A stretch of DNA of 64,000 nt from Robertmurraya sp047302285 (GTDB lineage Bacteria; Bacillota; Bacilli; Bacillales; Cytobacillaceae). A program made the position numbers and the translations under genes. Below the pieces are notes generated by a model. It worked only from the letters and a program-made list of their open reading frames with translations, was not told the origin of the DNA and ran no database searches. Location: the NCBI RefSeq assembly GCF_047302285.1, contig NZ_CP154845.1, positions 3,224,001 to 3,288,000 on the forward strand, written 5' to 3'. Numbering within the stretch: the stretch's first letter is position 1; each line of letters opens with the position of its first letter. Shown piece by piece: positions 34,760-43,595 of the stretch.

Positions 34760-36373
34760 CTAATCTCCACATGGTGCCGGTTCGACTTCAATTTTCGAGC
34801 TCATATCGTGATAATGAAAATGCTGAATTTTCTTCACTCGTTTAAAATATTTAAAAAGACGTTCGTTGGGGTGAGCATGTTCCTTATACTCATCGATTAT
34901 TCTCTTAAGTAGCGGCAACAATTCATCTGGCTCTATCCCTTCCGCAACTGGTTGAGCAGCATGCGCCGTACGTCCCACTGGCTTTGAGCCAATAAATAGA
35001 TCAAATTTCTTCTTTCGGTAGACGATTCCTATATCATCAAATACGGCACGATAACAAGCCATCCCACATCCGTTGAAACCTATATGCAATTCCTTTGGAA
35101 GTTTTAAACCACCTAGTTCAGAAGCTATTTCCTCAGCGTATGGGATAGACTCCGCTTTTTCGCCGTAGCAAAAGTCACATGCCTTTACAATTAAGACATC
35201 ACCTATCGGCATTACGATTAAGCCGCTATGCTCTAGTTGGTCAACAATTGATTTGGGCTCTTCTGTCGGGAGCTTCACAATAAAACGATGATCCGGAGTG
35301 TACTCTAGTGTTCCTTTCTCCCCAATTATTTCTGCCAATAGACGCATTTGCTCAGGTGTGATAAATTTATTTGCTACTCCGGGAGTAACTGCAAATTCAA
35401 ATATATTTTCAATCGGCTGTTGCACAAATAAAGGATTTTCAACTTCCGTTTTTGTCACCATTGATACGGCCATTAAGGCTAAGCTCAACGAATTCGTTTT
35501 TTTTTTACCTTTTTGCTCTGTAATCTTTGATCCTTCCTTTTTTTGCTCTAACGCCCAAGGTTCTGCCTCTTTTTTCAGGCGTTGATGCGGCTTTAAGCTT
35601 TGCTTTTCTTCACCTAATGTATATTTCCGTTGATACCCACGTGGAGTAATGATTTTGTTGTCGTAAAAAAAGGTGGATGAATTCCCAATGATCACGGTAG
35701 TCAACATGCCAATTTCATGCTCCAGCATTTCAGCTAAGTTAGTCAGAACGACATGCTGATTTTCACGATATGCACTTTTTACTAAACCAACTGGTGTATC
35801 CGGTGACCGATATTTCAATAAAATTCGTTGTGCCTCAACGATTTGACGTGTCCTCCGACCACTTTTCGGATTGTACAAAGCAATGACAAAATCTGCCATT
35901 CCAGCTGCTTCAATCCGCTTTTCGATAACCTGCCAAGGCGTCAAATGATCACTTAAACTAATTGTGCATGCATCATGCATAACTGGGGCACCAAGTAGAC
36001 TGGCACAAGAATTAATCGCTGAGATCCCTGGAACTATTTCTACTCCAATCCCCTTTTCCTCGGTCCACCCCTTTTCAATTAGCACTTCATACACTAGTCC
36101 CGCCATCCCATAGACACCGGAGTCGCCACTAGAAATAACCGAAACTGTATGCCCAGCTTCTGCTTGCTTTACTGCTTCTTGCGCCCTCGTCACTTCTTCA
36201 GTCATTCCTGTACTTACAATGGATTGTGCCGTTACTAAATGTTCGATTAGGTCAACATACGTTTTATAACCAATAATGTAATCACTTTGCTGCAGAGCAT
36301 AAATTGCTCGAGTCGTAATATGTTCTTCAGACCCTGGACCAAAGCCAACAACATAAATCTTTCCTAATTCCAT
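34760..36373 (-). CDS. cbiH60: Precorrin-3B C17-methyltransferase with Fe-S domain, CbiH60
   Basis: 537 residues. Residues about 1-245 are CbiH (VVGFGPGSEEHIT, VISSGDSGVYGMAG, VPGISAINSCASLLGAP). A charged linker follows, then a nitrite/sulphite-reductase-like domain with the cluster cysteines CDFCYGE and NGCGMACYR. B. megaterium CbiH60 has the same layout and binds a 4Fe-4S cluster while driving ring contraction. ATG 36373 follows GGAGGTAAGCG. It is the first gene of the operon controlled by the riboswitch at 36532-36684. Confidence 0.94.
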   Translation of the reverse strand: MELGKIYVVGFGPGSEEHITTRAIYALQQSDYIIGYKTYVDLIEHLVTAQSIVSTGMTEEVTRAQEAVKQAEAGHTVSVISSGDSGVYGMAGLVYEVLIEKGWTEEKGIGVEIVPGISAINSCASLLGAPVMHDACTISLSDHLTPWQVIEKRIEAAGMADFVIALYNPKSGRRTRQIVEAQRILLKYRSPDTPVGLVKSAYRENQHVVLTNLAEMLEHEIGMLTTVIIGNSSTFFYDNKIITPRGYQRKYTLGEEKQSLKPHQRLKKEAEPWALEQKKEGSKITEQKGKKKTNSLSLALMAVSMVTKTEVENPLFVQQPIENIFEFAVTPGVANKFITPEQMRLLAEIIGEKGTLEYTPDHRFIVKLPTEEPKSIVDQLEHSGLIVMPIGDVLIVKACDFCYGEKAESIPYAEEIASELGGLKLPKELHIGFNGCGMACYRAVFDDIGIVYRKKKFDLFIGSKPVGRTAHAAQPVAEGIEPDELLPLLKRIIDEYKEHAHPNERLFKYFKRVKKIQHFHYHDMSSKIEVEPAPCGD

Positions 36374-36400
36374 TCGCTTACCTCCAATAAAATAAAAAAT

Positions 36401-36430
36401 GCCTGCACTCCTTTTCAAAGGAATACAGGC
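36401..36430 (-). terminator. Riboswitch-controlled terminator upstream of cbiH60
   Basis: GCCTGTATTCC and GGAGTGCAGGC form a hairpin on the minus strand followed by TTTTTTATTTT, ending about 18 nt before the cbiH60 start. Together with the aptamer at 36532-36684 it suggests transcription attenuation by cobalamin. Confidence 0.8.
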
Positions 36431-36531
36431 AATTTAAGATACAATAGATTACTTATTATACTTAAACACAAAAACAATAGAAGTCTACTGTTCCGCCTAT
36501 ACTTCTCCCTCCGAAAAGTAAAGTGTCGTTC

Positions 36532-36684
36532 AAATAAGCAGGTTTCCTGACTCAAGCTTCTTCTTACTCTTACACCTTCCCGATTTCTCAGTGGTCATGT
36601 AATTTCATCAGCTCTTACAGTAGCGGGGGCTGTACTAGATTTTCACTAGTTTCCCTTTTACCTCACATTCGTGAGCACTTATTT
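36532..36684 (-). promoter_or_regulatory. Cobalamin riboswitch 1
   Basis: Minus strand carries AAAAGGGAA, CCCCCGCTACTGT, the B12-box region GACCACTGAG, AATCGGGAAGG and AGTCAGGAAACCTGC in the consensus order. The closing stem pairs AAATAAG with CTTATTT. It controls the cbiH60-to-cbiX operon. Confidence 0.93.
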
Positions 36685-36818
36685 AAATTGATCTATTAAA
36701 TTGGTTTTAATATATCATACAATCTAAACCGTTGACATTCATTTTTTGAAAAAATTATTAATATTGTGTGAATAACTCACTTAATCTTTTTTGTAAAAGA
36801 TCCGTCCAATCAAAAAAA

Positions 36819-36841
36819 GTAGGGAAGTTACAGTTCCCTAC
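36819..36841 (-). terminator. Terminator of the LURP-like gene
   Basis: GTAGGGAA and TTCCCTAC pair perfectly; on the minus strand they are followed by TTTTTTT. It lies just after the stop codon at 36856. Confidence 0.8.
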
Positions 36842-36855
36842 ACTTCTATACTTAT

Positions 36856-37356
36856 TTAATTCGCTCCTGGAGAAGATGCAGCTGCAGCTTGGTCAGCCTT
36901 CACACAATCAATCGCAATAACTAGGGCAATAACAATTGTCTCTGTCTCTTCATCCATTATTTGAATCTTGTAGCTATCTCCCCAAGTAAACCATTCCTTG
37001 CTTACTTTTCCAATGATCTCACCATTGCGACTGACTTCAAAATTCATATCCCACCAGTTTCCGATGACCTCAATGCCTGCTCCTTCTATTGTATATCGAG
37101 CTTTCAGAAAAGAAAATTCCTTCTTGATTGTTAATACCTCGTTACCATTGACCTCAACAAAAAACTTCGGTAAAAAACTTATCACTTTTTTCGTTATGAG
37201 GGCAACTTCCTCTCTTAAGGAATTCATAATAGAAAATGTCTTAGGAATTTTCATGAAACTCCCCTCTATGTAATAAACATCTTTTTCCTGCTCATCTTTT
37301 ACGGTAAATTTTCCACTTAGACTAAATACCTTCTGCTTAATGTATAATTGCTTCAT
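36856..37356 (-). CDS. LURP-one-related family protein (YxjI-like)
   Basis: 166 residues of the tubby-like/phospholipid scramblase fold family. Visible pattern: KQKVFSLSGKFTVKDE at the N-terminus, IEGSFMKIPKTFSI and RYTIEGAGIEVIGNWWDMNFEV. B. subtilis YxjI is the closest recalled relative; its function is unknown. It stands alone between the two cobalamin-related operons with its own terminator. Confidence 0.82.
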   Translation of the reverse strand: MKQLYIKQKVFSLSGKFTVKDEQEKDVYYIEGSFMKIPKTFSIMNSLREEVALITKKVISFLPKFFVEVNGNEVLTIKKEFSFLKARYTIEGAGIEVIGNWWDMNFEVSRNGEIIGKVSKEWFTWGDSYKIQIMDEETETIVIALVIAIDCVKADQAAAASSPGAN

Positions 37357-37486
37357 TATATCTATCCTTTTACTCTCTTATTATTTTATTCTTACTAGAA
37401 ACATTTTCCCGTTGATAGATTATACGATTTAAAAATAAGTAAAGATTCATTTTCATCAGAAGTTCATTTCCACATAAAAATAAAAA

Positions 37487-37521
37487 GGAAAACAAAAATA
37501 GTTTGCGCATTTTTGTTTTCC
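37487..37521 (-). terminator. Terminator of the cbiMNQO operon
   Basis: GGAAAACAAAAAT and ATTTTTGTTTTCC form a 13-bp perfect stem 37 nt after the cbiO stop codon. Confidence 0.7.
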
Positions 37522-37557
37522 AAAGCATTGAAATTCATATATCGCATGTAGTTTTCG

Positions 37558-38406
37558 TTATCCTCTCTCCTTAGGAAATGCTAATTGTTGCAGGATTTCA
37601 AACAAATCTTTTTTTGAGCGGGGACAGCTTGGCTCTTTGATTGCTCCTTTCATTTGTTCAAACACTTCAAGTATCCACGGCAATCGCAAATGGCTTTTAG
37701 CTAATAGTTGGGGATCTTGAAACACTTTACTTGGGACATTTTGAGCAATTAAGCTTCCATCAGACAATACCCAAATTTCATCAGCCCATTCGTAGGCAAA
37801 ATCAACATCATGAGTAGAAACTAAAATCGTACGATTCTCACTCGCCACTAAATGAAGCATATTTACCATTTCTTTTGAATAATAGGGGTCTAATCCTGCT
37901 GTCGGTTCATCAAAAATCATTAACTCCGGATTCATTGCTAATATGCCTGCAATCGCCACACGTTTTTTTTGACCTACACTTAAAAAATGTGGAGGCTTCT
38001 CTTGTAAAGTAAAGGTATCAGTCAGTTCCATCGCATTCTGCACGACTGATTCAATCTCTTCTTTCGATAACCCCATATTCCGAGGACCGTATTGAATATC
38101 TTCATAAACACTAGAAGAAAAGAGCTGTGTATCGGGATCTTGAAAGACAATTCCAACATCTCCACGGAGCCTATTTTTTTCCTTTCGTTTATAAGAAAAC
38201 GCCTTCCCTTTATAAAAGAGCTGCCCTTTTGTAGGTGTTAATATAGCATTTAAGTGAAGTAAGAGCGTTGATTTTCCTGCTCCATTATTTCCTAATAGAG
38301 CAATCTTCTTTCCTTTTTTTATTTGAAGAGAAATATTGTTTAGTGCCAGTGTTCCATCTGGATATTGATAAAATACATCCTTTAATTCTAGAAATGAATG
38401 TTCCAT
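37558..38406 (-). CDS. cbiO: Cobalt ECF transporter ATPase CbiO
   Basis: 282 residues with Walker A GNNGAGKST, Q-loop FQDPDTQLFSS, signature LSVGQKKRVAIAG, Walker B LMIFDEPTAGLD and H-loop STHD. It powers cobalt uptake with CbiM, CbiN and CbiQ. ATG 38406 follows GGGAG; the frame back to 38508 would overlap cbiQ and is unlikely. Confidence 0.93.
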   Translation of the reverse strand: MEHSFLELKDVFYQYPDGTLALNNISLQIKKGKKIALLGNNGAGKSTLLLHLNAILTPTKGQLFYKGKAFSYKRKEKNRLRGDVGIVFQDPDTQLFSSSVYEDIQYGPRNMGLSKEEIESVVQNAMELTDTFTLQEKPPHFLSVGQKKRVAIAGILAMNPELMIFDEPTAGLDPYYSKEMVNMLHLVASENRTILVSTHDVDFAYEWADEIWVLSDGSLIAQNVPSKVFQDPQLLAKSHLRLPWILEVFEQMKGAIKEPSCPRSKKDLFEILQQLAFPKERG

Positions 38407-38450
38407 TCTTTCAGCTCCCATTGTTCCAGAATGATTGACACTTACAACTA

Positions 38451-39227
38451 TTAGAAAACAAATGTAACGATACTGATGATGATAACGAAACAACCGATTC
38501 CAAACCAATTTCTTTTGTTATAAGTCTGTTGAACTTCAACTTCGTGGAAATCACCATTATTCCCTCGTGAATCAATCGCTCGTTGGACATCTTGTGCTGT
38601 TTTCAGAGATTTAATAAATATACTGATAATTAATTGTGTTAACGAAGTAAAGCTCTGTTTCATCCCCTGATAACCAAGTCTACTTGTTTGTGCAATCCGA
38701 ACTTCATTCATATTATTCATTAAAACGAAAATGAAACGATATGTGACGACAAATAATTCAATAAATAAAGAAGGTAAACGCATTTTTTGCAGCAACCAAA
38801 TCATTTGTTGAATCGGAGTCGTTAATATTAAAAAATACATACAACTAATCCCTGCCATTACCGATAAGAGCAGCTCAAGGACAAGTTTGGCATTACCTGA
38901 ACTAATATAAATTCTCCAGTTCCCTATTTCCACTTGAGTAAGCACGTCCAACACGTTGAAATCTATTGGAGTAACTGAAAAAAGAATCAATAGAATACTT
39001 GTAAACAAAAAAAAGAACGGTAACAGCAGTAATTTCAAATAATAGTACAATGGAATTTTTGCACCTATTACCAAGACCGTACTCATGAGAATGAAAACAA
39101 AAATCGAACTCGCAGGATTTTTCAATAGCAATGAAAGGAAGAGAAGGGAACCAGCAAAAATCCCTTTCTCTAACGGGTGGACATGTCTAAGTGCATTACA
39201 ATAAGCCATTTGGTCAATGGGCAACAT
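38451..39227 (-). CDS. cbiQ: Cobalt ECF transporter T component CbiQ
   Basis: 258 residues, five or six membrane spans, with the family's cytoplasmic helix motif SRLGYQGMKQSF and DVQRAIDSRGNNG. It couples the ATPase to the CbiM substrate subunit. It overlaps cbiN by 14 nt. Confidence 0.9.
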   Translation of the reverse strand: MLPIDQMAYCNALRHVHPLEKGIFAGSLLFLSLLLKNPASSIFVFILMSTVLVIGAKIPLYYYLKLLLLPFFFLFTSILLILFSVTPIDFNVLDVLTQVEIGNWRIYISSGNAKLVLELLLSVMAGISCMYFLILTTPIQQMIWLLQKMRLPSLFIELFVVTYRFIFVLMNNMNEVRIAQTSRLGYQGMKQSFTSLTQLIISIFIKSLKTAQDVQRAIDSRGNNGDFHEVEVQQTYNKRNWFGIGCFVIIISIVTFVF

Positions 39228-39507
39228 CTTTACTTTTCACATTCTCCTTATACCTCGCTTTTGAGTAACCAAAAATATAACCAATGATTAACGAACCGAT
39301 AATCGCTTGCAAGACAAATAATAGACTCTCGGTCTCACCCCCAGGCGGCTCCCATATCGAGCTAAACCAAGGTTCATAGTCCGGGGCAATCTCAACAATC
39401 TTCTCTTCCGCTTCTCCATCGGCTCCCCCAAACTCTGAGTCATTCACGATGTAGAGAGGAAATATTGCTAAAAGGACAACAAGTAGAAATAGAATCATAT
39501 TCTTCAT
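39214..39507 (-). CDS. cbiN: Cobalt ECF transporter small subunit CbiN
   Basis: 97 residues with two membrane helices enclosing an outside loop rich in acidic residues, FGGADGEAEEKIVEIAPDYEPWF, and C-terminal GYIFGYSKARY. CbiN stimulates metal loading into CbiM. Its ATG overlaps the cbiM stop (ATGA). Confidence 0.9.
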   Translation of the reverse strand: MKNMILFLLVVLLAIFPLYIVNDSEFGGADGEAEEKIVEIAPDYEPWFSSIWEPPGGETESLLFVLQAIIGSLIIGYIFGYSKARYKENVKSKDVAH

Positions 39508-40271
39508 CAATGAACCTCCTTATGTAACACCTTTAAGAGCTTTAATTCATGGGCATTATATTTTCTAATCATGTTCATGACCATAACGGTTAATAACCCT
39601 TCACTAATGGCTAGAGGAACTTGAGTAAGAGCAAAGATACTAGCAAATTTATTGAAAGAAGCAACTAGTCCACCAACCTCACTTGGAAAAGCAAGAGCTA
39701 ACTGCAAAGAAGTGATAACATAGGTCCCTAAATCGCCAAACATCGCTGCAAAGAAAACGATAAGAGAGAAGGACCACTTCCATTTTGTACCTAATTTAAA
39801 GATAGCATAGGCAATAATTGGACCTACAACAGCCATCGAAAAAGCATTTGCCCCTAATGTTGTAAGGCCACCATGGGCAAGTAATAAAGCCTGAAAAAGA
39901 AGAACAATGGTTCCGAGTACACTCATGACCAATGGACCAAATAGAATCGTTCCTAAACCAACCCCTGTTGGATGAGAGCTGCTCCCAGTGACAGAAGGAA
40001 TTTTTAAAGCCGATAAGACAAAGGCAAACGCACCTGCTAAACCTAACATCATTTTCACTTCAGGATTCTCTTTCACGATTTTTTGGATTGACCTCATTCC
40101 AAGAACAAGGAATGGAATCGTCACAACCCACCAAAAAACAGCCCATCCCACTGGAAGGAATCCTTCCATAATATGCATGGCATAGGCAGGACGAGAAGAA
40201 TTAAGCCAAAAATAACTGACAAAAAATAAAATAACGACAGCAGGAAACAAAATTGATTTTTTGTACATCAT
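39507..40271 (-). CDS. cbiM: Cobalt ECF transporter substrate component CbiM
   Basis: 254 residues. A leading hydrophobic segment is followed by MHIMEGFLP, whose residues right after cleavage bind the metal in CbiM proteins, then SSSHPTGVGLGTILFGP and LLLAHGGLTTLGANAFSM. GAAGGAGGAAGT precedes the start at 40271. The frame back to 40400 runs into the terminator of the leader and is not real coding. Confidence 0.93.
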   Translation of the reverse strand: MMYKKSILFPAVVILFFVSYFWLNSSRPAYAMHIMEGFLPVGWAVFWWVVTIPFLVLGMRSIQKIVKENPEVKMMLGLAGAFAFVLSALKIPSVTGSSSHPTGVGLGTILFGPLVMSVLGTIVLLFQALLLAHGGLTTLGANAFSMAVVGPIIAYAIFKLGTKWKWSFSLIVFFAAMFGDLGTYVITSLQLALAFPSEVGGLVASFNKFASIFALTQVPLAISEGLLTVMVMNMIRKYNAHELKLLKVLHKEVH

Positions 40272-40302
40272 ACTTCCTCCTTCTTCAAATTGCACAAAAA
40301 AA

Positions 40303-40331
40303 GAGCACTCAAACCATAGGTTCGAATGCCC
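40303..40331 (-). terminator. Riboswitch-controlled terminator upstream of cbiM
   Basis: On the minus strand GGGCATTCGAACC and GGTTTGAGTGCTC pair (with G-T wobbles) and are followed by TTTTTTT, 32 nt before the cbiM start. It lies downstream of the cobalamin aptamer. Confidence 0.8.
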
Positions 40332-40432
40332 AGAATATTTTTTTGTGTTACGCTCCTGTAAAAGTAGAAAACACACATCATTATGTATTCTTGCAAACAC
40401 CTCCCTATTATCCCGTAGGTTTCATTGTGTTC

Positions 40433-40602
40433 ATTGATTAGGCAGGTCTCCTGACTTAACTTCAACACTTCCTGCGCCTTCCCTTCTCTATTTAAAGAAA
40501 GTGGCAACATACAGGTCGCTTCGAATTACAGTGGCGGGTACCGCGTCGGAATCACACCGAACTTCCCTCTTCAATTGGATAAATATACATCCAATACCTA
40601 TC
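40433..40602 (-). promoter_or_regulatory. Cobalamin riboswitch 2
   Basis: Minus strand shows GAGGGAAG, CGGTGTGATTCCG, TACCCGCCACTGTAA, GTTGCCACTT, AAGGGAAGGCGC and AGTCAGGAGACCTGCC in consensus order. It controls cbiMNQO, linking cobalt uptake to the cobalamin level. Confidence 0.94.
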
Positions 40603-40796
40603 AATGGAAACTATTAAATTATCTTCAGTATAAATTCACTTGAAAACGTTGTCTAGATCTATCCGGAACAATTTGTGACGAAAATTCAAATTAATAAATC
40701 ACTTTTACTATTCTCATAAAAATTACTTTCAAATTGAAATACAATGTAAGGTATCCATATTCGTACTAAAACGATATCAGATTTGGATAGGCAAAA

Positions 40797-40822
40797 ACCT
40801 TCCCCTGTTGAAAGGAAGGTCT
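40797..40822 (-). terminator. Terminator of the amidase gene
   Basis: AACCTTCC and GGAAGGT pair around a 10-nt loop 7 nt beyond the stop codon at 40829; on the minus strand the stem is followed by TTTTGCC, so the U tract is short. Confidence 0.5.
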
Positions 40823-40828
40823 CTAATT

Positions 40829-41812
40829 TCATGCAACTAATTTTTCAAACGTATTTGGTCCAGCAATTCCATCCTGAGCTAATCTACGATCCTTCTGAAA
40901 GGCAATAACCGCTAATCGAGTATTTTCACCAAATATGCCGTCAAGACCTTGAGGGCTATAGCCTAAGCAATAAAGCAACCCTTGAACGATATAGACAATA
41001 TTTCCTCTGTCATCTTTACGAACAGAACGGAAAGCTGATTTTGTCCGTGGTCCCCAAATCCCATCTACGGTTAGCTTAGCATTATATTGTTTGTTGAGCT
41101 CCGTTTGAGTAGCTCTGATCGCAGCTGCCTTTGTATTCGGTCCATAGATCCCATCTACAGTTAAACCAGCCCGATAATTTTGATTTAACCATTGTTGGAA
41201 TGTAGCGATTGGATGGCCACCAGTTCCTGATGGTCTAGGGGCTGGAGTTGGGGTTGGGGCTGGTGCCTGCGCTGATTTTTTTCTTAAACTAAACGCTTTA
41301 ACCAATCCATTTACATGCCCTTGTGCAACCTTATCCAAAAAAGCATTCGATTTTAACTTATTTGCATCAGCTGTACTATCAATAAAGCCATTCTCCGTTA
41401 AAATTGCTGGCATTGTAGACTGTCTTAAAACAGCAAAATTGGCCCGCTTTTTCCCCCTGTCATTCATGTCAACCTGACTTAAAATCGCTGAATGGATCAC
41501 ATTTTGATGGGATATCGAGGCACTGCTTGGGTTGCTATGAATAAACGTTTCAAAACCAGTACCTCCTCCACTGTTAATGTGGATGGCCATAAAATAGTTG
41601 GCACCCCAAGAATTAGCCATATTTGCTCGTTCAGATAGTGACACAAATATATCTTTATCTCGACTCAATCTTACTTCAGTATTTTCATAATTTAAAAGTA
41701 AATTTCTTATCCTTAAGGCAATCGCCAAATTCAGGTCCTTTTCTCTAAGTCCATTTCCAACTGCACCCGAGTCTGACCCACCATGCCCAGGATCAATAAA
41801 GAATTTAACCAT
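40829..41812 (-). CDS. N-acetylmuramoyl-L-alanine amidase, CwlC-like, with two peptidoglycan-binding domains
   Basis: 327 residues. Amidase_3 domain at about 1-175: IDPGHGGSDSGAVG (zinc His), GLREKDLNL (zinc Glu), AIHINSG (zinc His) and LTENGFI (catalytic Glu). A Pro-rich linker (APTPTPAPRP) follows, then two PG_binding_1 repeats (LTVDGIYGPNTKAA and LDGIFGENTRLAV). There is no signal peptide, as in CwlC, which is made in the mother cell and helps lyse it after sporulation (family knowledge). It could also be a phage-type enzyme, but there are no phage genes nearby. Confidence 0.87.
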   Translation of the reverse strand: MVKFFIDPGHGGSDSGAVGNGLREKDLNLAIALRIRNLLLNYENTEVRLSRDKDIFVSLSERANMANSWGANYFMAIHINSGGGTGFETFIHSNPSSASISHQNVIHSAILSQVDMNDRGKKRANFAVLRQSTMPAILTENGFIDSTADANKLKSNAFLDKVAQGHVNGLVKAFSLRKKSAQAPAPTPTPAPRPSGTGGHPIATFQQWLNQNYRAGLTVDGIYGPNTKAAAIRATQTELNKQYNAKLTVDGIWGPRTKSAFRSVRKDDRGNIVYIVQGLLYCLGYSPQGLDGIFGENTRLAVIAFQKDRRLAQDGIAGPNTFEKLVA

Positions 41813-41955
41813 ACTAATCACCTCTTATTCCATTGTATGCAGGAGATCGCCTAATGAACGGGCTTGTTATTTTTTACCAAGTTTTATAGTAATGTTGTTA
41901 AAAAATTGCCTGCAATAACTTCTCCGCTTAATTATATGAGCGATTATTCATTCAA

Positions 41956-42000
41956 AAAAGGACACTAAACAAACAGAATGATCTGTTTGTTTAGTGTCCT
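41956..42000 (-). terminator. Terminator of the ABC exporter operon
   Basis: AGGACACTAAACAAACAG pairs over 18 bp with CTGTTTGTTTAGTGTCCT around a 6-nt loop; on the minus strand it is followed by TTTTTT. It lies 41 nt past the stop codon at 42041. Confidence 0.8.
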
Positions 42001-42040
42001 AGATACAGAGAACAGCCACCTGACCCCACTAACAATCAAG

Positions 42041-42826
42041 TTATTCGATCTCCAATAAAGCTCCTGTTTTCTTCGCTATATTTTCCATTATCTTTATCAA
42101 AATAGCTGCGATTCCAAACAATATGATTCCTATAAGAAATTCTTTGCCGACATATATCAGATTTTGGCTAAAGGTTTCCCCTTCTAATATGTTCCGAATT
42201 CCAATAATCGTGTTAGTCATTGGAAGCCAAGCACTAATTTGCTGAACTGCATTTGGAAATAAAGTTATCGGAAAATATACGCCACATAGAACCTGCATTA
42301 AACCGATAATGACATTTGTAAATAGATTTATATTTTTAAAGGCTAGGCTTATACTAGCAGCAACGAGTGATAATGCTCCAGTAGATAACAATAGCACCAC
42401 AATAAACATAGCTAAGAACGGTACTATTGATAGATGAATTTTCACATCAAAGATTACATAAGCATATAAGAAGCTCACTACTATTACAAAAAGAGAGTCT
42501 ATAAAAGGGATCATCAGTCTTCTAATAATCAGATTAAACGTAGAAGTAGGAGAACAAATATTTAACCCTAACGTACCAAGCCTGCGTTCAGATAAGAACA
42601 TCCCAATCAAGCTTAATAAAAAAGTTCTTCCACAAATAAAGATAACATTTCCAACAATAATAAATTGGATATATTCTGGTCCTAATATCGCTGCCCCAAA
42701 AGTTGCGAAAAACAGATATAACATAAGTGGGTCTAATGCTCTAAATAACAAGTATGATTTTATATCCTGAAGAGAATAGACAGCTTTATATGTTAAGAAG
42801 GTAAAATTCCCTTGTAACCAATGCAT
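42041..42826 (-). CDS. ABC-2 type transporter permease
   Basis: 261 residues with six hydrophobic segments. GVYFPITLFPNAVQQISAWLPMTNTI is the conserved ABC-2 stretch before the last helix. It is adjacent (no gap) to a second permease and 4 nt further to an ATPase, so the three form one exporter. DrrB/NodJ-type systems export drugs, bacteriocins or polysaccharides; the substrate here is unknown. Confidence 0.85.
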   Translation of the reverse strand: MHWLQGNFTFLTYKAVYSLQDIKSYLLFRALDPLMLYLFFATFGAAILGPEYIQFIIVGNVIFICGRTFLLSLIGMFLSERRLGTLGLNICSPTSTFNLIIRRLMIPFIDSLFVIVVSFLYAYVIFDVKIHLSIVPFLAMFIVVLLLSTGALSLVAASISLAFKNINLFTNVIIGLMQVLCGVYFPITLFPNAVQQISAWLPMTNTIIGIRNILEGETFSQNLIYVGKEFLIGIILFGIAAILIKIMENIAKKTGALLEIE

Positions 42827-43591
42827 TTAGAACACCCCCATTACACTTGTTTCTTTTATTTTCTGTGTCATTCGTTTAAGAATCAGATAAGACAATAAGA
42901 AATATATAATTGAAATGACTAAACTAATGATTGTAGGTATGATGGGAATAGTATTATTTTCTACTGTGTAGTATAGAGCGTCTATTGCCCAGCTCATCGG
43001 GATTACATTTGATATGAATTGAACAGCTTCTGGAAGCATATGAACTGGATAAAAAATCCCACTAACCAACATCATCGGAAACGCAATGAGATTTTGATGT
43101 GCATACACATTATTTGAAAAACTATATAATATCGAAAGCAACATTCCGATACTGATAAGTGAAAAAATTAATACAATCGTAGAAACGATAATTCCTAATA
43201 AGAAATCGAATGACAATTGAAAGCTGAAAATTAGTTTTGCATAGGCTAATGTAATGACAATCGTTAAAGCTCCTATAATAGAATTACTGATTGCTTTACT
43301 TAATAGAATTTGATATACAGACGTATTAGTATTTAAAATTATTTCGAATGTTCCAGACCAATGGAGGGATACAAGTGAAGAACCAGAAGAGTATAGTACA
43401 TATGACCACATACTCATAATCCCAATTGCAAACAAGTACTTTTCCTCATTTACTCCATCACGCATCATTAGCATATATTTCACAATAAATAAGTACACGA
43501 TGGGCTGTATAAATAGTAAAAATTGATACATTTTATTTCGGAAATTAGTGAAGTATAGACATTCATAAAATACTAATCTAATAAAGCTCAT
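42827..43591 (-). CDS. ABC-2 type transporter permease
   Basis: 254 residues with six membrane segments and GIFYPVHMLPEAVQFISNVIPMSWAIDAL, the same landmark as in the neighbouring permease; the two proteins are divergent paralogues that probably form a heterodimer. The gap to the ATPase gene is only 4 nt. Confidence 0.85.
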   Translation of the reverse strand: MSFIRLVFYECLYFTNFRNKMYQFLLFIQPIVYLFIVKYMLMMRDGVNEEKYLFAIGIMSMWSYVLYSSGSSLVSLHWSGTFEIILNTNTSVYQILLSKAISNSIIGALTIVITLAYAKLIFSFQLSFDFLLGIIVSTIVLIFSLISIGMLLSILYSFSNNVYAHQNLIAFPMMLVSGIFYPVHMLPEAVQFISNVIPMSWAIDALYYTVENNTIPIIPTIISLVISIIYFLLSYLILKRMTQKIKETSVMGVF

Positions 43592-43595
43592 CTAT

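Noticed and set aside
40272..40510. N-terminal extension of CbiM and short ORFs in its leader
   Set aside because: The region holds the terminator and riboswitch; a strong GGAGG site supports the start at 40271.
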